From: CAZFHL01 sp964519145
GTDB taxonomy: Bacteria > Patescibacteriota > Minisyncoccia > Phycocordibacterales > WO2-35-19
Assembly: GCA_964519145.1 (NCBI GenBank)
Contig: CAZFHL010000032.1
Location: 1-7,988, forward strand
Reading direction: 5' to 3'
DNA length: 7,988 nucleotides
This document shows positions 4,233-7,988 of the stretch, piece by piece; within the stretch, counting starts at the first letter, position 1; each line of letters opens with the position of its first letter. Below the pieces are notes generated by a model that was not told the origin of the DNA, did not search any database, and saw only the letters and a program-made list of their open reading frames with translations. Made by a program: the position numbers and the translations under genes.

Positions 4233-4844
4233 ATGAAAAAATATTATATATCAATTGTTGTTTTGGTACTAATCTTATTTATGTTTCCCGGATCTTATTT
4301 AAAGTATTCAATCACAAATAAGCTACCAAAGGAAAAATATAACCTTATTTATATAAAACCGACACTAAAAGAGTTGGATATGAATCTAGGTTCAGGAAAA
4401 AAATATAATATCGGAGATTTATTTTTTAGAATAAAAGAAAATGTAGTTTCTTATGATCTAAAATCTGGCCCGAATAATGAGCTTTTGGGTGTTATGTATA
4501 TTGAGAACGGAAAGAGTATTATAGCATCAACGGTTAAAAATAATAATGAGAATCTTGAATATATATCTAGTCTGATACCAGATGATATTAAGATTTTTGA
4601 TAGTAGATATAATTCAAGATTGAAATATGAACTTTTGTTAGACAAGGCTTTACTTTTTCCAAATATAAATTCAAAAATCTTTAATTTATTTAAAGCCGAT
4701 AAATTTTTTGTAATACAAAACAGTAGCGATAGTTATACAACAACTTCATTATGTGTATTTAATGGTAAAGTATCATTTCAAATTATCTTAAAAGATTTTA
4801 ACCAAGACCAGATTGATGAGCTAATAGCATCATTTTCTATTTGA
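4233..4844 (+). CDS. Membrane-anchored or exported protein, 203 aa, unknown
   Basis: The start at 4233 (MKKYYISIVV) is chosen because the -10 ends at 4226. Residues 5-23 are a strong hydrophobic helix after two lysines, an N-in signal anchor or an export signal with no lipobox. The remaining 180 or so residues would be extracytoplasmic. They contain repeated strand-like segments (YNLIYIKPTL, DLFFRIKENVVSYDL, LLGVMYIENGKSIIAST), a middle section LEYISSLIPDDIKIFDSRYNS, and a strand-rich end (FFVIQNSSDSYTTTSLCVFNGKVSFQIILK) finishing in a short helix. Only one cysteine is present, so no disulfides. I recognise no family; low identity to others is typical of CPR envelope proteins. It is monocistronic, with a TGA stop that shows UGA is a stop here. 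The compact beta domain suggests a surface or periplasm-like role; this is inference. Confidence 0.75.
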   Translation: MKKYYISIVVLVLILFMFPGSYLKYSITNKLPKEKYNLIYIKPTLKELDMNLGSGKKYNIGDLFFRIKENVVSYDLKSGPNNELLGVMYIENGKSIIASTVKNNNENLEYISSLIPDDIKIFDSRYNSRLKYELLLDKALLFPNINSKIFNLFKADKFFVIQNSSDSYTTTSLCVFNGKVSFQIILKDFNQDQIDELIASFSI

Positions 4845-4863
4845 TTGTACTGATTGTATATAT

Positions 4864-4897
4864 TGTTCTGGTTTTATTCTTGGAAACAAGCAGAACA
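4864..4897 (+). other. Hairpin with GAAA tetraloop after the 4233 gene
   Basis: TGTTCTG (4864-4870) pairs with CAGAACA (4891-4897). Next to it, CTTG-GAAA-CAAG (4879-4890) forms a GNRA-capped helix, leaving an 8-nt bulge on the 5' side. It lies 20 nt past the stop and may protect the mRNA 3' end or be incidental. The remaining gap to 5042 is AT-rich and shows nothing else. Confidence 0.35.
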
Positions 4898-5042
4898 TCT
4901 ATGTATCCATCTGCATCATTATATTTCTTCATGCGGTTTTATTTTTCACTTTTAAAGTATATGTAATTTTGTGTGCAACTTTTATCAAATAAATAAAATA
5001 ATAACTATGATAACAATATATTATTCAAAAATATAAAAGCGA

Positions 5043-5077
5043 AAACCTGACGTGGAGCAGAGCTCCACGTCAGGTTT
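5043..5077 (-). terminator. 16-bp terminator hairpin after the 5321 gene
   Basis: 5043-5058 pairs perfectly with 5062-5077 around a 3-nt loop. On the minus strand the stem is followed by TCGCTTTTATATTTTT. The stem begins inside the TAA stop of the gene ending at 5076. It is GC-rich in an AT-rich neighbourhood. Ten bases of its arm (AGCTCCACGT) recur at 5085-5094 inside the coding region. Confidence 0.8.
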
Positions 5078-5321
5078 ATATCCTAGCTCCACGTGGGAGT
5101 TTTTTAAATTGTTCGTGCCAAAAGGTGGATGGTGTGTCGTCAAAAGAAGAGCATGTCTGAGGTTTTGTAACACAGCTCATCCAAGCTTTTTTTGTCTTGT
5201 CATACTCGTTCTTTTGTTCAATACAAGCTACTAGCCCACCGAAAACAAATAAAATTGTGAATGGCCACAAATCAGTGGCCAGCCTAAAAGGTGCCAGAAG
5301 CATTGTTATGGTCTTTTTCAT
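5076..5321 (-). CDS. Single-TM small protein, 81 aa
   Basis: ATG at 5321 follows GGGGGGT with an 8-nt spacer, a degenerate SD where the sister leader at 3451 has GGAGG. The product begins MKKTITMLLAPFRLATD and has one membrane helix at about residues 18-34 (LWPFTILFVFGGLVACI). The polar domain after it carries three aromatic residues and two further cysteines (C50, C57), then a basic end (FKKLPRGARI). With two N-terminal lysines and one arginine before the helix, the N-terminus is probably inside. The helix has GG and C33 near its end, but there is no lipobox. Its promoter and leader are a copy of those of the micro-ORF at 3442, which also encodes a single-pass peptide in one frame, so the two may be co-regulated. 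Function unknown. The C-terminal codons are part of the repeat that forms the terminator. Confidence 0.7.
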   Translation of the reverse strand: MKKTITMLLAPFRLATDLWPFTILFVFGGLVACIEQKNEYDKTKKAWMSCVTKPQTCSSFDDTPSTFWHEQFKKLPRGARI

Positions 5322-5333
5322 ATTTATTACCCC

Positions 5334-5370
5334 CCTATTTATTTATACAACAATATAGTATATATTTCAA
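5334..5370 (-). promoter_or_regulatory. Promoter-leader cassette, copy 2
   Basis: TTGAAA (5370-5365, minus strand), a 17-base spacer and TATAAA (5347-5342) lead to AAATAGG and the G-run SD. Sequence and spacing match 3451-3487. It drives the 81-residue membrane protein. Confidence 0.75.
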
Positions 5371-5405
5371 CTTATGATATTTAAATTATTTTATATAACA
5401 AATAG

Positions 5406-5768
5406 CTATTTAATCGGGTTCCATAAATGGCCCCATTCTTGAACAGTTTTACCAGAACGACTTTTTTGGCTTGGAAAATATTGTATTCGATATTTCATTC
5501 CCTCGTGTTCTACAGTAGTTTTTGATTTAGCATTTGGATACAATCTATCCAAAATGATATTAACTTTTTCTAAATCAGACACAGGTAATTCACCACTTGT
5601 TTTTAAGTTATTTTCTAGCTCTCTTATTTCTAAAACTAATGAATTAATTCTTGTTCTATGAGCGTTCGGATTGTTTGAGTCTGAGTTTTGAAGTTTAATT
5701 AATAATTCTCTTGCACTTTCAAGAGCCACCATTTCCTTAGATTTATTTTCCATACTTTCTAATGACAT
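5406..5768 (-). CDS. Hypothetical helical protein, 120 aa
   Basis: ATG at 5768 has a perfect TATAAT ending six bases upstream and no SD, so it is expressed as a leaderless mRNA. Residues 1-60 look like two helices with heptad-like hydrophobics (SKEMVALESARELLIKLQNS, and RTRINSLVLEIRELENNLKT). Residues 64-80 contain a shorter helix (SDLEKVNIILDRLYPNA). The C-terminal 40 residues switch to strands (KTTVEHEGMKYRIQYF) and a basic loop, ending EWGHLWNPIK. There is no signal peptide, membrane segment or cysteine. I do not recognise the family. A helical hairpin followed by a small beta unit would suit an adaptor or regulator, but nothing in the sequence proves this. It lies between tRNA-Asp and the promoter-leader cassette, and no terminator is visible after it. 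Confidence 0.75.
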   Translation of the reverse strand: MSLESMENKSKEMVALESARELLIKLQNSDSNNPNAHRTRINSLVLEIRELENNLKTSGELPVSDLEKVNIILDRLYPNAKSKTTVEHEGMKYRIQYFPSQKSRSGKTVQEWGHLWNPIK

Positions 5769-5774
5769 ACTTAA

Positions 5775-5780
5775 ATTATA
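5775..5780 (-). promoter_or_regulatory. Leaderless-type -10 for the 5768 gene
   Basis: Perfect TATAAT on the minus strand (5780-5775), six bases from the ATG at 5768. No -35 is evident. Confidence 0.6.
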
Positions 5781-5839
5781 TTAAACATTTATTTTTTTAG
5801 CTATCATAAACTTATAAATCAAAGCAGTTTGATTTATTT

Positions 5840-5888
5840 CGCCCGCGCAAACAAAAAGCCCTCGACGAGGGTTTTGTTTGCGCGGGCG
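5840..5888. repeat. 49-bp palindrome made from the tRNA-Asp 3' end
   Basis: 5840-5856 pairs perfectly with 5872-5888 (17 bp). After a 2-base bulge (5857-5858), 5859-5863 pairs with 5867-5871 around GAC. Eight bases of the right arm (5881-5888) are the acceptor 3' strand plus discriminator of tRNA-Asp, so the left arm (5840-5848) is an inverted copy of the tRNA end. The inner part works as the terminator. Confidence 0.9.
5853..5871 (-). terminator. Intrinsic terminator of tRNA-Asp
   Basis: Minus-strand CCCTC-GTC-GAGGG followed by C and TTTTTGTTT. The five-T run is 5857-5853. It begins about nine bases after the mature tRNA end. Confidence 0.75.
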
Positions 5889-5954
5889 ATGGGATTTGAA
5901 CCCACGGCCTCTCCCGTGACAGGGGAACGCTCTAACCAGCTGAGCTACGCCCGC
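5881..5954 (-). tRNA. tRNA-Asp (GTC)
   Basis: A canonical 74-nt cloverleaf on the minus strand. The acceptor is GCGGGCG/CGCCCGC with discriminator G73 (an Asp identity base), the D-arm GCTC-AGCTGGTTA-GAGC, the anticodon stem TTCCC/GGGAG with loop CTGTCAC (anticodon GTC), the variable loop AGGCC, and the T-arm GTGGG-TTCAAAT-CCCAT. CCA is not encoded; CAA follows. It has its own promoter and terminator. The 3' trailer includes a sequence complementary to the tRNA 3' end. Confidence 0.95.
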
Positions 5955-5967
5955 ATTTATGTTATGT

Positions 5968-5973
5968 ATTATA
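5968..5973 (-). promoter_or_regulatory. -10 of tRNA-Asp
   Basis: TATAAT on the minus strand, preceded by TGTG. The predicted start near 5961 leaves about a 7-nt leader before the tRNA. The -35 region is AT-rich without a clear match. Confidence 0.6.
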
Positions 5974-6036
5974 CACAAATTTTAAAAATTTAAAATACAT
6001 AGTTTTATAAAAAGGTATTTGGATATTACGAAATGT

Positions 6037-6064
6037 TTGACAAATAAACAATTGTATGTATTAT
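6037..6064 (+). promoter_or_regulatory. Promoter for the 6119 gene
   Basis: TTGACA (6037-6042), a 16-base spacer and TATTAT (6059-6064) predict a start near 6071, right at the base of the hairpin 6074-6128. Confidence 0.65.
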
Positions 6065-6073
6065 AAATAAAGA

Positions 6074-6128
6074 TTTTGGCTATAGCTTAAAGCGTTTTTA
6101 ATTAAAAAATTTTAAGCTATGGCTAAAA
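6074..6128 (+). promoter_or_regulatory. Long 5' hairpin enclosing the first start codon
   Basis: On the transcript, 6074-6091 pairs with 6111-6128: 18 contiguous pairs, two of them G-U, ten (6082-6091 with 6111-6120) perfectly complementary. After a small internal loop, 6095-6099 pairs with 6104-6108 around AATT. The ATG at 6119-6121 lies in the 3' arm. No T run follows. It could block initiation at 6119, act as an mRNA-stabilising 5' stem, or control access to the SD at 6146-6151. Confidence 0.65.
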
Positions 6129-6688
6129 ATAGTCCTCTAGCAGATAAGGAGATAGTTATGTTTTTATCAGGTATTCTCGAATACTTTTCCGGAAATACTG
6201 GTTATTTACCAAATTCGGATTCGCTTCCAAACCCTCTAACAACCGTTTGGAGGGGAGTTACAATGATGCATTCCAATAACGATACTCTAGGGTGTCGAAT
6301 GGATAAGTATGCAATGGAGATTGATAAGAATTCTGGTCGCACTCCAGTTTATGGTGGTAAATTGAAGCTTGTCAGGGTGACTCCTTTGGATCTTGGATTT
6401 GATGTTGATTATCGTCCAAATTATGAAGAGATCGCTGATCGGGCAGTAGATCGCGGGCTTCATCTCTGCCCAATCAATTTAGTGTTCAATCTCTTTGATC
6501 TATATCAAAATCAAAGAAATGAAGTTTTGTTTGTTGGGATGAATCCGGTTTATGGAGAAAATAACATGAAGTGGGTTTATTCCTATATCAATACTAAGCA
6601 AGATGGGAGAGCTATTGGCACCGGTTGTGCCAATGATCACTTCACTTATCAAACTCATGTAGGATTCATTTTCGTATTGCCAGATTAA
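6119..6688 (+). CDS. Conserved-looking unknown protein with GLxLCP motif, 189 aa
   Basis: The longest frame starts at 6119, with no SD and inside a hairpin. A second in-frame ATG at 6158 (residue 14) has SD AAGGAG (6146-6151) with a 6-nt spacer, giving 176 residues. The helix formed by residues 8-24 spans both starts, so I keep 6119 as the extent and regard 6158 as equally possible. Residues 22-52 read GNTGYLPNSDSL then a WRGVTMMHSNNDTLG segment; 76-90 are strand-rich. The C-terminal half has YRPNYEEIADRAVDRGLHLCP, VLFVGMNPV and a final strand FIFVLPD. From memory, a GLxLCP segment followed by an E-x-L-x-V-x-M-x-P strand and a FVFxL ending recurs in CPR hypothetical proteins. No catalytic motif is evident. 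There is no signal peptide. It is monocistronic with promoter and terminator. Function unknown. Confidence 0.75.
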   Translation: MAKNSPLADKEIVMFLSGILEYFSGNTGYLPNSDSLPNPLTTVWRGVTMMHSNNDTLGCRMDKYAMEIDKNSGRTPVYGGKLKLVRVTPLDLGFDVDYRPNYEEIADRAVDRGLHLCPINLVFNLFDLYQNQRNEVLFVGMNPVYGENNMKWVYSYINTKQDGRAIGTGCANDHFTYQTHVGFIFVLPD

Positions 6689-6697
6689 GACCAGTCT

Positions 6698-6735
6698 ATA
6701 CACCTCGCAAATTAAACGCGAGGTGTATTTTTTTT
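6698..6735 (+). terminator. Terminator of the 6119 gene, overlapping the ddl 3' end
   Basis: A stem of about 11 bp, 6698-6708 with 6718-6728, has a 9-nt loop and is followed by a T run through 6735. The T run and right arm are read on the other strand as the last codons of ddl, whose stop (6712-6714) sits in the loop. On the minus strand no T run follows, so it terminates only the plus-strand gene. Confidence 0.85.
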
Positions 6736-7746
6736 AGATATTATATTAGATAAAAATTCTTTGATTGTACCGCCAACTGATTCTAGGGATTTTATAAATT
6801 CTGATTTGTGAGAAAGGTTTGGTAGGGAATTTGTTTCTAATACAAATATTCCTCGTTTAGGGTGGATTATAAAATCAGTTTTAGAATAATCGCCAAGCCC
6901 AATTTCTTTGTGTATTTCTTTTGCTATTTCTTGGATTTGTAATTTTTCTAAATTATTTAAAATATTTTGGTCTGTATTTACAAAAGATTTTTCATTATGT
7001 TTGTTGTTGAAATCAAATATTTCATTTTCTTTGTTTATAGACACAGGGAGTAAGCTATATAAATTTTGATCTCTAAAATTTTTAATAACACCACAAGAAA
7101 CTTCTTTTCCTTCTATAAATTCTTCTATCAACACTTTATTGCTATATGTAAATGCTTTTTTAATCGCTTCATTTATATCACTAGGTCTTTTAACTATAGA
7201 TACACCAAAAGATGAACCACTGTTATGAGGCTTTACAACCAGAGGAAAAGGTAAGCTCTCATTTATTTGAGTTTCAATATCTTCTTTATTTTCACTTTCT
7301 CTATAATCATCTTTTTTTATTTTTTTTAATTCTATACCGCCATATTGATTTTTTTCTATAACTATATATTCTGGAGTTTTTATTTTATTTTTTTTAAATA
7401 TCTCTTTAGACAATATTTTGTTCATGCTAATAGCAGAACTCATAAAATCAGAGCCTGTATAAGGTTTGCTAAAATGATCGAGCATTCTTTGGACTTGCCC
7501 ATCTTCTCCATAGTTTCCGTGTAGTCCATTTACCACTAAGTCAATAGTTTTTAATATTTGATAGGGAGATTTTTCTATACCTTGGGTGTGCCACAAACCA
7601 TCTTTTGAAATAAAAATATCGATTGGCTCATAACCGTCATCTATATTTGCAAGGATAACACCTCCTGTTTTTAAAGACACATCATAAGCATGAGATGGAC
7701 CACCTCTTAATACACCAATTCTTATTTTATCTTTAGAAAAAGACAT
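6712..7746 (-). CDS. ddl: D-alanine--D-alanine ligase (ATP-grasp)
   Basis: The enzyme joins two D-alanines with ATP to make the dipeptide end of the peptidoglycan stem; it acts in the cytoplasm. At 344 residues it is slightly longer than E. coli DdlB (306). N-lobe: RGGPSHAYDVSLKTGG (14-29) and HGNYGEDGQVQ (76-86). Then PYTGSDFMSSAISMNK (95-110), a hydrophilic insertion at about 141-163, the ATP loop VVKPHNSGSSFGVS (170-183), LIEEFIEGKEVSCG (206-219), and the metal/phosphate site KTDF...LETNSLPNLSHKS (289-315). Compared with DdlB, positions equivalent to E15, Y216, R255 and G276 read A20, H250, K289 and N310. S150, D257, E270, N272 and S281 equivalents are kept (S179, D291, E304, N306, S315). 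It has a leaderless start with TATAAT six bases upstream, and is divergent from dnaX. The family is certain; the substrate is probably D-Ala, but the changes leave room for another C-terminal residue. Confidence 0.92.
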   Translation of the reverse strand: MSFSKDKIRIGVLRGGPSHAYDVSLKTGGVILANIDDGYEPIDIFISKDGLWHTQGIEKSPYQILKTIDLVVNGLHGNYGEDGQVQRMLDHFSKPYTGSDFMSSAISMNKILSKEIFKKNKIKTPEYIVIEKNQYGGIELKKIKKDDYRESENKEDIETQINESLPFPLVVKPHNSGSSFGVSIVKRPSDINEAIKKAFTYSNKVLIEEFIEGKEVSCGVIKNFRDQNLYSLLPVSINKENEIFDFNNKHNEKSFVNTDQNILNNLEKLQIQEIAKEIHKEIGLGDYSKTDFIIHPKRGIFVLETNSLPNLSHKSEFIKSLESVGGTIKEFLSNIISKKNTPRV

Positions 7747-7752
7747 AAGCTC

Positions 7753-7758
7753 ATTATA
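7753..7758 (-). promoter_or_regulatory. Leaderless-type -10 of ddl
   Basis: Perfect TATAAT on the minus strand, ending six bases before the ATG at 7746. There is no SD. It shares the 96-bp divergent region with dnaX. Confidence 0.65.
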
Positions 7759-7827
7759 TTATTTTATCGTCCATTTTTCCAAATTTATTAGTGTACAATT
7801 TATCATTTTGGGAATTAAATAATTTAG

Positions 7828-7835
7828 TATAAAAT
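7828..7835 (+). promoter_or_regulatory. -10 region of dnaX
   Basis: TATAAAAT spans two overlapping hexamers: TATAAA (ends 9 nt before the ATG) and TAAAAT (ends 7 nt before). Either gives a leader of zero to three bases. There is no SD. Confidence 0.5.
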
Positions 7836-7842
7836 AGGTATT

Positions 7843-7988
7843 ATGCAAGATTTAGCATTATATAGAAAATATAGACCAAAAGTTCTTGATCAAATTATTG
7901 GTCAAGATCATATAGTGTCTGTTTTAAAAAATGAAGTAGAAAAAAACAAAATATCCCATGCTTACTTATTTTCAGGTAGCAGGGGTAC
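7843..7988 (+). CDS. dnaX: DNA polymerase III subunit gamma/tau, N-terminal 48 residues (partial)
   Basis: The first 48 codons of the clamp-loader ATPase are present; the window ends in the middle of the next codon. Family hallmarks are clear: LYRKYRP at 6-12 (the YRKYRP box), IIGQDHIV at 18-25 (the family's typical IGQ-x-H/V segment), ISHAYLFSGSRG at 37-48, which leads into the Walker A loop (GxxGxGKT) cut by the window edge. The protein loads the sliding clamp and holds the replicative polymerases together in the cytoplasm. The start at ATG 7843 is the family's usual one, right before the LYRKYRP box, and a -10 ends 7-9 bases upstream. It is divergent from ddl. Confidence 0.95.
   Translation, partial: MQDLALYRKYRPKVLDQIIGQDHIVSVLKNEVEKNKISHAYLFSGSRG

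Noticed and set aside
4841..4966. TTG-started hydrophobic 41-codon frame overlapping the stop of the 4233 gene
   Set aside because: It is hydrophobic as expected of AT-rich DNA, has a rare start and no SD; a GNRA-capped hairpin lies inside. It cannot be excluded but is not supported.
3926..4981. TGTGCAACTT repeated at 3926-3935 and 4972-4981, possible flanks of an inserted unit
   Set aside because: Many 10-base matches are expected by chance in 8 kb, and no terminal inverted repeats or transposase accompany it.
5781..5978. Minus-strand 65-codon frame containing GVAQLVRAF
   Set aside because: It is tRNA-Asp translated in frame, a classic spurious product, and continues into the terminator palindrome.
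1..7988. CRISPR array, integrase, transposase or restriction/defence genes
   Set aside because: No regularly spaced repeats and no recognisable motifs of these families in the frames I read on either strand.

Overview
The window looks like chromosomal DNA from an AT-rich, small-genome bacterium of the Patescibacteria/CPR type, probably a Parcubacteria-like lineage. This rests on several indirect signs. There is a membrane-anchored protein with a four-cysteine segment plus a Gmad2 domain, a divergent D-Ala-D-Ala ligase, tRNA genes that do not encode CCA, a (from memory) CPR-recurrent LCP-motif protein, and many genes whose -10 box sits right at the start codon (leaderless mRNAs). TGA is used as an ordinary stop (4842-4844), so the UGA=Gly code of Gracilibacteria/Absconditabacteria is not in use. 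The lineage call is inference; no rRNA is present.

Layout. 1-711 (-): 5' part of an unrecognised charged protein. 826-896 (-): a derived initiator-type tRNA-Met with its own promoter. 989-1186 (+): a 65-residue hydrophobic protein with promoter, Shine-Dalgarno (SD) site and terminator. 1283-1789 (+): Gmad2-domain membrane protein. 1884-1957 (+): tRNA with CAT anticodon, followed by a structured repeat region (1940-2135) that contains a second copy of the tRNA 3' end. 2190-3795 (-): an accessory-looking block of small genes: two tandem paralogues, a small CxxC/HxxH protein, a membrane micro-ORF with a frame conflict, and a 92-residue acidic protein. 3796-4232: a gap holding a locally GC-richer island that is either a broken coding sequence or a structured RNA. 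4233-4844 (+): exported/anchored unknown protein. 5076-5321 (-): single-TM small protein driven by a near-identical copy of the promoter/leader used at 3451-3487. 5406-5768 (-): helical unknown. 5881-5954 (-): tRNA-Asp with a remarkable inverted copy of its own 3' end downstream. 6119-6688 (+): unknown protein whose start region lies in a long hairpin. 6712-7746 (-): Ddl. 7843-7988 (+): start of dnaX.

Two expression styles coexist. The larger genes (1-711, 1283, 4233, 5768, ddl, dnaX) have a -10-like hexamer 6-7 nt before the ATG and no SD. The small genes (989, 2555, 2975, 3306, 3442, 5321) have SD sites and leaders. I read the second set as an accessory, possibly mobile-element-derived layer on the chromosome. 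No integrase, transposase, CRISPR array or defence gene is visible. The most unusual features are the copies of tRNA 3' ends in the flanks of two tRNA genes, the duplicated promoter-leader cassette, the start-codon hairpin at 6074-6128 and the divergent initiator tRNA.
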